Assembly (NCBI RefSeq): GCF_000241265.1
Contig: NZ_BAEE01000082.1
Coordinates: forward strand, 33,146-97,145
Direction: 5' to 3'
Origin: Gordonia araii NBRC 100433
GTDB taxonomy: Bacteria; Actinomycetota; Actinomycetes; Mycobacteriales; Mycobacteriaceae
DNA: 64,000 bases
Positions 30,090 through 38,166 of this stretch are shown here, in pieces. Both the position numbers and the translations under genes were made by a program. The notes under the pieces were generated by a model. That model did not search any database. It saw nothing but the letters and a program-made list of their open reading frames with translations, and had not been told where the DNA came from. The stretch's first letter is position 1. The number at the start of each line of letters is the position of its first letter.

Positions 30090-30674
30090 ATGGCGACCGA
30101 TACGCGCGAGCGCATCATCGAATCGACGGCCGAGCTGTACCGGCGCCAGGGGATGACCGCGACCGGGCTCAAGCAGATCGCCGCGGCGGCGAACGCGCCC
30201 TTCGGCTCGATCTACCATCACTTCCCGGGCGGGAAGGAGCAGATCAGCGAGGAGGTGATCCGGGCCGAGGGGATCCGGTACAGCGCCATGGTCGGTCCTC
30301 AGCTGGCGGCGGTGGACGATCTCGTCGCGGGAATCCCGGACCTCTTCGCGGCGGCCGCGGCGCAGCTGGAGTCCATGGACTACACCGAGGCGTGCTCGAT
30401 CGAAACCATCGCGCTGGAGGTCGCCAGCACCAACGAGCGCCTCCGGGTGGCCACGGCCACGGTTTTCACGGGGTGGATCGCCGAGCTCACCGGATGGTTC
30501 GCTCAGACGGGGCTGCCCGATACCGCCTGCCGTCGTCTCGCCCTGGGGTTCCTGACGAGCCTGGAAGGCGCGTTCGTGCTGTGCCGCAGCCTCCGCTCGA
30601 CCGAGCCGATGACCGCCGCCGGAGTGGCGGTGCAGGCGATGACGCGTGCCGAGCTGGAACGGGCGTTCAGCTGA
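30090..30674 (+). CDS. TetR-family regulator (LmrA/YxaF type)
   Basis: 194 aa: helix-turn-helix TRERIIESTAELYRRQGMTATGLKQIAAAANAPFGSIYHHFPGGKEQI near the start, then a ligand domain with GFLTSLEGAFVLCRSLRSTEPM typical of the YxaF C-terminal family. It lies divergent from the alpha/beta hydrolase, with an 18-bp palindrome between them, so repression of that gene and itself is likely. Its stop overlaps the convergent HadA-HadB gene by 8 bp. Confidence 0.88.
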   Translation: MATDTRERIIESTAELYRRQGMTATGLKQIAAAANAPFGSIYHHFPGGKEQISEEVIRAEGIRYSAMVGPQLAAVDDLVAGIPDLFAAAAAQLESMDYTEACSIETIALEVASTNERLRVATATVFTGWIAELTGWFAQTGLPDTACRRLALGFLTSLEGAFVLCRSLRSTEPMTAAGVAVQAMTRAELERAFS

Positions 30675-31701
30675 AACGGATGTTGAGCGTCGCCATCCCG
30701 AAGATCTTCTTGCCCGCCGACTTCGCGGTCAGGATCACCACGCCGCTGCGGGTCTCCGGGTCGAGCGACTTGATGCGTCCACCGAATTCGATATCGCCGC
30801 GACCGTCGGCCGGGACGATCGCCGGCGACGACAGCCGCACCGAGTACTTGGTGACGGCACCCGGGTCGCCGGACCAGTCGGCGACGACACCGGCGCCGAG
30901 GCCCATGGTGAGCATGCCGTGGGCGATCACGTCGGGCAGTCCGGCCAGCTTGGCGCAGGTTTCGTCCCAGTGGATCGGGTTCGCGTCACCGGCCACGCCG
31001 GCGTAGTTGACGAGGTCGCCGCGCGACAGGTGGGTGTGATGCACCGGGATCTCGTCGCCGACCGACAGCTCGTCGAAGTTGCGGCTGCCCGGCGTGCGGG
31101 TGAGCCCCTGCTGGGCTATGGTCCGCTCGCCCGCCGTGCGCTCGGTCTTCACGTAGCGCTCGGCGGCCTCCTCCGTCGAGAAGATGTCGACGTCGTGCAT
31201 CATCACCTTCGAGACCGCCTGGGTGATGTTGGGATCGACCTCGTCTGCGGTCACCCCGACGACCGTGGTGTGCATCGTGTGCACCGTCTCGCCGCTCTTC
31301 ACATCGAGGAAGGTGTTGGTGATCGTGATGAGGTCGCGGCCGGCGATCCGCCGCACCGACGACAGCTCGACGTCGACGAGCAGTTCATCGCCCTGGACGA
31401 TCGGCCGGTGCTGCTCGAACACCTGCTCGGTCTGGACGTAGGTCTCATACCCGACGACGACCTCTTCGAGCAGCTTCCGGTTGGCCGCCATCGCGCCGAT
31501 CGAAGTGAACGTCAGCGGCGTGATCAGCCCCGAGTACCCGAGCTTCTCCGCGGCCTCGGGCTCCCAGTGCACAGGGTGGTAGTCCTGCACCGCGCGGGCG
31601 TACTCGCGGATCTTCTCGCGGCCCACCTGGTAGGTGCTTTCCGCTTCGTAGTAGTGGCCTACCCGCGACATGATCGCGGGCTCCTGGGCTGCCGTCGTCA
31701 T
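30667..31701 (-). CDS. Fused (3R)-hydroxyacyl-ACP dehydratase (HadA-HadB type)
   Basis: 344 aa holding two hot-dog (MaoC) domains. Residues about 15-165 match the HadA/HadC subunit (EKIREYARAVQDYHPVHWEPEAAEKLGYSGLITPLTF). About 205-344 match HadB with the catalytic D...H motif YAGVAGDANPIHWDE. In M. tuberculosis these are separate subunits dehydrating the growing meromycolate chain in FAS-II; here one chain carries both. The upstream efflux gene on the same strand ends 40 bp away. Essential mycolic-acid function is inferred from family. Confidence 0.88.
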   Translation of the reverse strand: MTTAAQEPAIMSRVGHYYEAESTYQVGREKIREYARAVQDYHPVHWEPEAAEKLGYSGLITPLTFTSIGAMAANRKLLEEVVVGYETYVQTEQVFEQHRPIVQGDELLVDVELSSVRRIAGRDLITITNTFLDVKSGETVHTMHTTVVGVTADEVDPNITQAVSKVMMHDVDIFSTEEAAERYVKTERTAGERTIAQQGLTRTPGSRNFDELSVGDEIPVHHTHLSRGDLVNYAGVAGDANPIHWDETCAKLAGLPDVIAHGMLTMGLGAGVVADWSGDPGAVTKYSVRLSSPAIVPADGRGDIEFGGRIKSLDPETRSGVVILTAKSAGKKIFGMATLNIRFS

Positions 31702-31741
31702 CGATACTCCATGTGTTCGGTTCCAGGTGATTCTAGTCCCG

Positions 31742-33334
31742 TCAGTGCACGCCGATGTGCGCGGGCTGATCCATCTCCTCCTCCACCAGAGGGGATTCGA
31801 TCTTCTTCCGGGGCAGGAAGAAGGCCGGGATCAGGGTGCACGCGACCAGCACGGTGGCGACGAGGTACGGCGTGTGGAAGGCCTGGGCGGCGGCGGCGAA
31901 CCACGACTCCTCCGGCAGCGTGCCCGGCGCCCGCTCGAACCGCTGGAGCAGGAACGGGTACAGGTGCTGCGAGGCTTCCTTGGTGTTCTCGTCGCGGTGG
32001 AACTGGATCGCGAGCTGTCCGTCTTCGGTCTTGGACAGTGCGGTGAACAGGAGCACCGAGATGATCGCGGTACCGACCGAGGTGGACGACTGCTGGACGA
32101 CGTTCATCAGCGTCGACCCGTCCGGGACCTCTTTGTTCCGCAGCGTGGCCAGAGCCGACGACATGATCGGCATCATGGTCATACCCATGCCCATGCCCTG
32201 GATCAGCAGCGCGCCGCCGATCAGCCAATAGGAGGTGGTGTTGTCGAACTGGGTCCATGCCGCGACGCCGAGGGTGATGAGGACCAAGCCGGTGAGCACG
32301 AACTTGCCCGGCCCCATCTTGTCGGTGAGTCGTCCGGCGACCGGCATGGTCAGCATGGCACCGATGCCCTGAGGCGCGAGCATGAGACCGGCCATCAGGG
32401 TCGACTCCCCGCGCACGCCGATGAAGAACTGCGGGTAGAGCAGGGCGCTGCCGAAGAAGGCGGTCAGGAAGATCACCATCGTGAGGACGGCGACGGCCAA
32501 TGTCCGGTTGCGGAAGAGTCGCAGGTCGAGCAGCGGCTTGTCGGTCCGCAGGGCGTGGCGAACGAAGGCGGCCATCATCGCGAGGCCGACGACCGCGGGC
32601 ACGACGACCTTCGCGGTGAGGAAGGTGCCGTGGGAGATCTGCGCTTCGCCGGCGCTGGAGACGCCGTACAGGAACAGGGCGAGGCCCGGTGAGAGCAGGA
32701 GCAGTCCGACGTAGTCGATGGTCGGCTTCTCGCCGGTCTGGTCGTCTTTGAGCACCAGCCAGGCGTACACGAGGGCGATGATCCCGATCGGGACGTTGAT
32801 CAGGAAGATCCAGTGCCACGAGGCGATCTGGATGAGCCAGCCGCCGAGGATCGGGCCGAAGATCGGGCCCAGCAGCATGGGAATGCCGAGCACGGCCATC
32901 ACCGAACCGATGCGTGCCGGTCCGGCGGCTTTGGTGAGGATCATCATGCCGACGGGCATCAACAGCCCGCCGCCGAGGCCCTGAACCGCGCGGAAGGCGA
33001 TGAGCGAGCCGATGTTCCAGGCCAGCGCGCACAGCACCGAGCCGATGAGGAACAGGACGATCGAGGCCAGATAGACCTTCTTGGTGCCGAATCTGGTGGC
33101 TGCCCATGAGGCCAGCGGGATGACCGTGGCGAGCGCCAGCGTGTAGGCGGTCATCGACCAGGCGGCACCGGCCTGGTCGGTCTTCAATTCGGTCTGGAAG
33201 GTGTCCTGTGCGACCGACACGACGGTGATGTCGAGGATCGACATGATCGAGCCGAGCACCACGACACCGGCGACGATCAGCACATGCCGATCGAGCTTGG
33301 TGTCCGGTGCCTTGGCGGCTGCGGAGGAGGTCAT
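31742..33334 (-). CDS. DHA2-family MFS drug-efflux transporter
   Basis: 530-aa integral membrane protein with about 14 hydrophobic segments, as in EmrB/QacA proton antiporters. Motif A-like sequence follows TM2 (WAATRFGTKKVYLAS), and motif C is seen in MAVLGIPMLLGPIFGPILGGWLI. The start lies 5 bp after the stop of the MarR gene, so they form a marR-efflux operon. Substrate unknown. Confidence 0.92.
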   Translation of the reverse strand: MTSSAAAKAPDTKLDRHVLIVAGVVVLGSIMSILDITVVSVAQDTFQTELKTDQAGAAWSMTAYTLALATVIPLASWAATRFGTKKVYLASIVLFLIGSVLCALAWNIGSLIAFRAVQGLGGGLLMPVGMMILTKAAGPARIGSVMAVLGIPMLLGPIFGPILGGWLIQIASWHWIFLINVPIGIIALVYAWLVLKDDQTGEKPTIDYVGLLLLSPGLALFLYGVSSAGEAQISHGTFLTAKVVVPAVVGLAMMAAFVRHALRTDKPLLDLRLFRNRTLAVAVLTMVIFLTAFFGSALLYPQFFIGVRGESTLMAGLMLAPQGIGAMLTMPVAGRLTDKMGPGKFVLTGLVLITLGVAAWTQFDNTTSYWLIGGALLIQGMGMGMTMMPIMSSALATLRNKEVPDGSTLMNVVQQSSTSVGTAIISVLLFTALSKTEDGQLAIQFHRDENTKEASQHLYPFLLQRFERAPGTLPEESWFAAAAQAFHTPYLVATVLVACTLIPAFFLPRKKIESPLVEEEMDQPAHIGVH

Positions 33335-33339
33335 CGAGA

Positions 33340-33834
33340 TCAGCTTTCTGTCGAAGGTTCGGGGGCGGCGAAGTAGTCGTTCTCGCCGTGAAGCACGGGC
33401 TCTAGTGCTGCGACGAGGTTCGCCGCGACATCGGGCGGCAGGCGCCGCGCGAAGTCGCGCAATACGTCTTCGCGGTTGTTGATCGCCGAGGTGACGAAGG
33501 TGCGTCCCTGTTCGGTGAGCGAGACGCGCTTGACCCGACGGTCGATCGGATCCTCGCGGCGATCGGCGTAGCCGAGGGCGACGAGCTTGTCGGCGACGCG
33601 ACCCGCGGCCGCGACCGAGAGGTGCACGGCGTCGGCCAATTCGTTCACTGAGAGCGCGGCGCCGCTGGCGCCCAGTTCCATGAGCGTGCGGAACTGGGAG
33701 AAAGTCAGGTCGGCCTCGACGACCTCGGCCATCGCCGAGGACTTCGCCGCGCAGGCGAGCCGTTCGAACAACGCGGAAAGGGACGCGAAGGTCTGCTCCG
33801 CGCCGTCCTCACCGGAAGTCCGTTGTGATTGCAC
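33340..33834 (-). CDS. MarR-family transcriptional regulator
   Basis: About 164 aa with the MarR winged helix: LTFSQFRTLMELGASGAALSVNELADAVHLSVAAAGRVADKL, then wing DRREDPIDRRVKRVSLTEQG. A GTG at 33834 is chosen; a TTG at 33858 would lie within the inverted repeat that is the likely operator. It is first gene of a two-gene operon with the efflux transporter and probably represses it. Confidence 0.88.
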   Translation of the reverse strand: MQSQRTSGEDGAEQTFASLSALFERLACAAKSSAMAEVVEADLTFSQFRTLMELGASGAALSVNELADAVHLSVAAAGRVADKLVALGYADRREDPIDRRVKRVSLTEQGRTFVTSAINNREDVLRDFARRLPPDVAANLVAALEPVLHGENDYFAAPEPSTES

Positions 33835-33851
33835 TCGGAAACGGTAACGCA

Positions 33852-33893
33852 GACGCAACTATTGTTTCCACGCAAATATGTGTGAGTTGCGTC
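33852..33893. promoter_or_regulatory. Inverted repeat, probable MarR operator
   Basis: GACGCAACT (33852-33860) and AGTTGCGTC (33885-33893) form a perfect 9-bp inverted repeat separated by 24 bp, just upstream of the MarR start. An additional CACGCAA lies between the arms. Autorepression is inferred. Confidence 0.5.
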
Positions 33894-33902
33894 ATCAATC
33901 CC

Positions 33903-34086
33903 GCCGACTGTGCCCGGTTTCGCGCCGACCGTGCCCACAATCGCGCCGACTGTGCCCAGATTCCCGCCGACCGTGCCCGGATTCGCGCCGAGCGTGCCCG
34001 GATTCTCGCCGACCGTGCCCGGATTCGCGCCGACCGTGCCCGGATTCGCGCCGACCGTGCCCGGATTCGCGCCGACCGTGCCCGGA
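33903..34086. repeat. 21-bp tandem repeat, family A (8 full units plus a partial)
   Basis: Units of exactly 21 bp begin at 33903, 33924, 33945, 33966, 33987, 34008, 34029 and 34050, with a truncated ninth from 34071. The consensus begins GCCGACCGTGCCCGGATTC; units 1-3 and 5 carry substitutions, while units 4, 6, 7 and 8 are identical. The block fills the space between the MarR operator and the glutathione peroxidase start at 34110. Confidence 0.92.
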
Positions 34087-34109
34087 CCCCGCTGGGTAGG
34101 CTGGGCCGC

Positions 34110-34592
34110 ATGGCCAATATCAAGAGCATCCCCGTCACCGCCCTCGACGGCTCGTCGCTGGACCTGAGCTCCTTCGACGGCCCGCTCCTCGTCGTCAACG
34201 TCGCCAGCAAGTGCGGTCTCACCCCGCAGTACGGAAAGCTGGAGGAACTCGCGAAGTCCTACGGTCCGCGCGGGCTGACCGTCGTTGGCATGCCGTGCAA
34301 CCAGTTCATGGGTCAGGAGCCGGGCTCGGCGGACGAGATCGCCACGTTCTGCTCGACGACCTACGGCGTAACCTTCCCGCTCCTGGAGAAGGCCGACGTG
34401 AACGGTGATGCCCGCCATCCCCTCTACGAGGAGTTGACGAAGGCTTCCGACGCCGACGGGGAGTCCGGCGACGTCCAGTGGAACTTCGAGAAGTTCCTCG
34501 TGGGGTCCGACGGCGAGGTGGTGGCCCGCTTCCGCCCGCGCACCGAGCCGGACGCTCCCGAGGTGGTCAGCGCGATCGAAGCGGCGCTGTAG
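34110..34592 (+). CDS. Glutathione peroxidase-family (thioredoxin-type) peroxidase
   Basis: 160 aa. Peroxidatic Cys35 in NVASKCGLTPQY; Cys63 with Gln65 in GMPCNQF; Cys81 at the position of the resolving cysteine of thioredoxin-dependent members; WNFEKF supplies the conserved tryptophan/asparagine. Lacking selenocysteine, and from a mycothiol-using lineage, it probably uses thioredoxin to reduce peroxides. The ATG at 34110 is taken; the open frame continues upstream through the tandem repeats, but the domain begins here. Confidence 0.92.
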   Translation: MANIKSIPVTALDGSSLDLSSFDGPLLVVNVASKCGLTPQYGKLEELAKSYGPRGLTVVGMPCNQFMGQEPGSADEIATFCSTTYGVTFPLLEKADVNGDARHPLYEELTKASDADGESGDVQWNFEKFLVGSDGEVVARFRPRTEPDAPEVVSAIEAAL

Positions 34593-34671
34593 TCACTCGG
34601 TAAGCTACATCCGTAACTGGGGGCGCGTTTCAAGCGTCACCTGTAGTTTCGGCGAAGGAGCGCGAGAACAC

Positions 34672-34917
34672 ATGGCACGTGTGGTGGTTGACGTGATGCC
34701 CAAGACGGAAATCCTCGATCCGCAGGGGCAGGCCATCGTCGGCGCCCTCGCGCGCCTGGGCTTCGGCGGCATTTCCGACGTTCGGCAGGGCAAGCGCTTC
34801 GAGCTCGAAGTCACCGATGCCGTCGACGACGTCGCGCTGGAGAAGATCGCCGCCGACGTGCTGGCGAACACGGTGATCGAGGACTACACCGTCACCCGCG
34901 TGCAGGTGCAGTCCTGA
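34672..34917 (+). CDS. purS: FGAM synthase small subunit PurS
   Basis: 81 aa: [29 protein letters not shown] then [15 protein letters not shown], the standard PurS fold. It bridges PurL and PurQ in the complex making formylglycinamidine ribonucleotide. A GAAGGAGC ribosome site is near-ideal. Its stop overlaps the purQ start by one base (TGATG). purL is not in the window. Confidence 0.96.
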   Translation: MARVVVDVMPKTEILDPQGQAIVGALARLGFGGISDVRQGKRFELEVTDAVDDVALEKIAADVLANTVIEDYTVTRVQVQS

Positions 34918-35615
34918 TGACCGAGTTCGCTTCCGGCGCCGGGCGCATCGGTGTCATCACCTTCCCCGGCACCCTCGACGACGTCGACGCGGCGCGGGCG
35001 GTGCGCTTGGCCGGCGCGGAAGCGGTTCCCCTGTGGCACGCCGACGCCGACCTCAAGGGCGTCGACGCGATCGTCGTCCCGGGCGGCTTCTCCTACGGCG
35101 ACTACATGCGGGCCGGTGCCATTGCCAGCTTCGCGCCCGTCATGCAGTCGGTCATCGACGCGGCGCGGTCGGGCACCCCGGTGCTGGGGATCTGCAACGG
35201 TTTTCAGATCCTGTGCGAAGCCGGCCTGCTCCCCGGTGCCTTGACCCGCAACGTCGGTCTGCACTTCGTGTGCCGCGACCAGTGGCTGCGAGTCGAGAAC
35301 ACCGACTCGGCATGGACGTCGCGCTTCGAACCGGGCGCGGAGATCCTGGTGCCGCTCAAGTCGGGCGAAGGGCGCTACGTCGCCGGTGAGGCCGTGCTCG
35401 ACGAGTTGACCGCGGAGAACCGGATCGCCTTCAGCTATGCGGGCGACAACCCGAACGGGTCGATGCGCTCGATCGCCGGCATCACCAGCGCCGACGGTCG
35501 CGTCGTCGGACTCATGCCCCACCCCGAGCACGCGGTCGAGGCTCTTACCGGTCCGAGCGACGATGGTCTCGGCCTCTTCTACTCCGTCCTCGACGCGGTG
35601 CTGGCCAAGGCCTGA
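34917..35615 (+). CDS. purQ: FGAM synthase glutaminase subunit PurQ
   Basis: 232-aa class I glutamine amidotransferase supplying ammonia to PurL. Nucleophile Cys93 is in [11 protein letters not shown]; the His-x-Glu dyad is in [26 protein letters not shown] is the PurQ signature. It is translationally coupled to purS. Confidence 0.97.
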   Translation: MTEFASGAGRIGVITFPGTLDDVDAARAVRLAGAEAVPLWHADADLKGVDAIVVPGGFSYGDYMRAGAIASFAPVMQSVIDAARSGTPVLGICNGFQILCEAGLLPGALTRNVGLHFVCRDQWLRVENTDSAWTSRFEPGAEILVPLKSGEGRYVAGEAVLDELTAENRIAFSYAGDNPNGSMRSIAGITSADGRVVGLMPHPEHAVEALTGPSDDGLGLFYSVLDAVLAKA

Positions 35616-35617
35616 GG

Positions 35618-36898
35618 ATGGCCGTGCCCACCGTGCCGACGTCGGCCGATGCGACCGGACTCGGCGAGTTCATCGACGCCTCGCCGTCGCCGTTCCACGT
35701 GTGCGAGACGGTGGCCGCGGAGCTGCGCGCGGCCGGCTTCGCCGAACTGGCCGAGACCGACGGGTGGCGTGACACCGCGGGCGGGTTCTTCGTCATCCGC
35801 GGTGGGTCGATCATCGCCTGGCGCAGCGGGCGCGGGCCGTCGTTCCGCATCGTCGGCGGTCACACCGACAGCCCGAACCTACGGGTCAAGCAGCACATCG
35901 ACCGCACGGCCGCCGGCCTGTCGACGGTGGCCCTCGAACCCTACGGCGGTGCCTGGCTCAACTCGTGGCTCGACCGTGACCTCGGCCTGTCCGGGCGGGT
36001 CTCCGTGCTCGCCGACGGTGCCGCGACCGAGCGACTGGTGAAGGTCGACGAACCGCTGCTGCGGGTGCCGCAGTTGGCCATCCACCTCTCCGAGGACCGC
36101 AAAGGCGTCAGCCCCGATCCCCAGCGGCACGTCGATGCGATCTGGTCGACCAGCGCCGACGGGCCGGGCCTGCGCGATTGGCTCGCCGATCACCTCGGCG
36201 TCGGGGTCGACGACCTCCTCGGCTGGGAGCTGATGGTCCACGACGTCACGCCGAGCCGAATCGTCGGTACCGAGCAAGATCTGTTCAGCGCGCCGCGACT
36301 GGACAACCAGGCGACGTGTTACGCAGGGCTGCGCGCCCTGCTGGACGTGGGCGATACGACGTCGCCGGCGACCACCCAGATTTTGGCCCTGTTCGACCAC
36401 GAGGAGGTCGGCTCCGCGTCGCAACGCGGAGCCGCGTCGGATTTCCTCGTTTCAGTGTGCGAGCGCATCGTGCTGGCCCGCGGCGGTGACCGCGAAGACT
36501 TCCTGCGCGCGATGGCCGACAGCGTCTGTGTGTCCGGCGACATGGCCCACGCGACGCATCCGAACTACGCCGACCGTCACGAACCGGGACATCCGATCGC
36601 CCTCGGCGGCGGACCGGTGCTCAAGGTGAACCAGAATCTCCGATACGCCTCCGACGCCCAGGGGGCGGGGGTGTTCGAGCAGGCCTGCCGTGCGGCGGGC
36701 GTGCCGTTGCAGCGTTACGTACACCGGGCGGACCTGCCGTGCGGGTCGACGATCGGGCCGATCACCGCGACGCGCACCGGGCTGGTCACGGTCGACGTCG
36801 GGGCGCCGCAGCTGGCCATGCACAGCGCGCGAGAGTTGATGGCCGTCGCCGACGTGCCGATGTATTCGGCCGCGCTGCGAGCGTTCTACGCCGGCTGA
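35618..36898 (+). CDS. pepC: M18-family aminopeptidase
   Basis: 426-aa binuclear zinc aminopeptidase related to aspartyl aminopeptidases. Metal ligands and active-site segments: [29 protein letters not shown], and C-terminal [11 protein letters not shown]. It begins 2 bp after purQ and is likely co-transcribed with purS-purQ. The same family (annotated pepC) lies near the pur genes of mycobacteria. Confidence 0.92.
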   Translation: MAVPTVPTSADATGLGEFIDASPSPFHVCETVAAELRAAGFAELAETDGWRDTAGGFFVIRGGSIIAWRSGRGPSFRIVGGHTDSPNLRVKQHIDRTAAGLSTVALEPYGGAWLNSWLDRDLGLSGRVSVLADGAATERLVKVDEPLLRVPQLAIHLSEDRKGVSPDPQRHVDAIWSTSADGPGLRDWLADHLGVGVDDLLGWELMVHDVTPSRIVGTEQDLFSAPRLDNQATCYAGLRALLDVGDTTSPATTQILALFDHEEVGSASQRGAASDFLVSVCERIVLARGGDREDFLRAMADSVCVSGDMAHATHPNYADRHEPGHPIALGGGPVLKVNQNLRYASDAQGAGVFEQACRAAGVPLQRYVHRADLPCGSTIGPITATRTGLVTVDVGAPQLAMHSARELMAVADVPMYSAALRAFYAG

Positions 36899-36978
36899 GC
36901 CCGTCTATCGAAGCTGGGTCCTCGTCGACCGGACTCGCGAGGTCGCCCCCGGCGCGCTGCAAGCCGAAGCGAGCGCTC

Positions 36979-37338
36979 TCAATGTCGTCGCCGTGCGTTC
37001 TCGCCGGCGCTGATTCGCTGCCAGTCCGCGGCAAGAGCGCCGGTGTGGTCGTCGGCCCATTCCCACAGTGGTTCGAGCGAGATGCCGAGTGCGACCCCCT
37101 TGGGGGTCAGCTCGTACGACTTGTCGGTGAGTTTGTGGACGATCCCGGCCTCGCCGAGTGTCGCGAGCCGGTCGGCGAGCATGCTCGATGAGCAGTTCCC
37201 CATCCTCCGCCGCAGTTCCAAGAATCCGAGTGGCCCGGGCTCGAGTTCCCAGACGACGCGCAAAACCCATCGTTGCCCCAATAAGTCCATGGCGGTGTAT
37301 ATCGGGGTCTCCGCGTTGGGTGTACTTGCGCTTCTCAT
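36979..37338 (-). CDS. HxlR-family winged-helix regulator
   Basis: 119 aa with the HxlR pattern: AMDLLGQRWVLRVVWELEPGPLGFLELRRRMGNCSSSMLADRLATLGEAGIVHK then YELTPKGVAL. HxlR regulators often sense redox or electrophiles; one cysteine lies in GNCSSS. It is divergent from a short-chain dehydrogenase across a gap containing a palindrome, a common arrangement for HxlR targets. Confidence 0.9.
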   Translation of the reverse strand: MRSASTPNAETPIYTAMDLLGQRWVLRVVWELEPGPLGFLELRRRMGNCSSSMLADRLATLGEAGIVHKLTDKSYELTPKGVALGISLEPLWEWADDHTGALAADWQRISAGENARRRH

Positions 37339-37367
37339 TTCGAATCAGCATACTCCTACTTCGAATA

Positions 37368-37381
37368 TAGAAGCACTTCTA
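37368..37381. promoter_or_regulatory. Palindrome between HxlR and SDR genes
   Basis: TAGAAGCACTTCTA: perfect 6-bp arms with a 2-bp spacer in the divergent gap, preceded by a second, looser CTTC...GAAG pair from 37359. It is the likely HxlR operator. Confidence 0.5.
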
Positions 37382-37404
37382 GATTAGAATTGAGGTTCGG
37401 GCCA

Positions 37405-38166
37405 GTGACGCACCATCGAGCCGACTGTGATCGAAGGGTGTATCTGGTGACAGGTGCATCGCGAGGTATCGGGGCCGCGACGGCGGCGCGGATCGCTTTG
37501 CGCGGTCACCACGTCGTTATCAACTATCGGGAAAAACGCAAGCGCGCGGAAGCTGTCGCGGCGGCCATTTCGTCCGCGGGCGGTTCGGCGTCCGTCGTTG
37601 GCGCCGACCTCACGGCTCCCGCAGATGTGGCGGCTATGGTCGGCGAGATCGCAGACGACTTTGGATCGGTCGACGGATTGGTATTGAATGCCTCGGGTGG
37701 ACTTGAGCTTGGCGTCGGTGACGACTACGCCATGCTGATCAACCGGGATGCGCAACTTGCTGTTGTGGACGGGTTTCTGTCGCTGATGAGCGTCGGCTCG
37801 CGGATCGTATTCGTGACCAGCCACCAGGCGCACTTCGTCGGCCTACATCCCGTACCCACGGACTATCATCCCGTTGCGACGAGCAAGCGGGCCGGTGAAG
37901 ACGCCATCAGATCTCGTCAGGCGGAACTCGCGGCCCGGGGCATCGGTCTCTCGGTCGTCTCGGGAGACATGATTGAAGGAACGATCGTCGTTCGCCTCCT
38001 TGAACGTCGTGATCCAGGTCTAGTCGACGGACGTCGCGAACTGATGCCCCTACCGGGGGTCGATGAGTTCGCCGAAACGGTCGCCGAGGAAGCGATTCGC
38101 GACGGAGTCCTGTCGCGGACGGTCTTCGTTGGCGGCGGCGACTATTTGTCAACTCACGCCGGCTGA
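37405..38166 (+). CDS. Atypical short-chain dehydrogenase
   Basis: About 253 aa. The Rossmann motif VTGASRGIGAAT is intact, and LVLNASGG and FVTSHQAHF provide the expected Asn and Ser regions. In the usual Y-x-x-x-K position the sequence is DYHPVATSKRAGEDA: the lysine is present but the residue four before it is valine, the tyrosine lying seven before. I believe related actinobacterial proteins share this spacing, so it may be a subfamily trait. The start is uncertain (GTG 37405, or TTG 37390 and GTG 37438). It is probably regulated by the divergent HxlR gene. Confidence 0.78.
   Translation: MTHHRADCDRRVYLVTGASRGIGAATAARIALRGHHVVINYREKRKRAEAVAAAISSAGGSASVVGADLTAPADVAAMVGEIADDFGSVDGLVLNASGGLELGVGDDYAMLINRDAQLAVVDGFLSLMSVGSRIVFVTSHQAHFVGLHPVPTDYHPVATSKRAGEDAIRSRQAELAARGIGLSVVSGDMIEGTIVVRLLERRDPGLVDGRRELMPLPGVDEFAETVAEEAIRDGVLSRTVFVGGGDYLSTHAG

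Noticed and set aside
33903..34086. Regular repeat block as a CRISPR array
   Set aside because: Units are 21 bp and abut with no unique spacers; no cas genes are present.
33825..34109. N-terminal extension of the glutathione peroxidase through the tandem repeats
   Set aside because: The frame is open only because the repeat period is a multiple of three; the family N-terminus matches the ATG at 34110.
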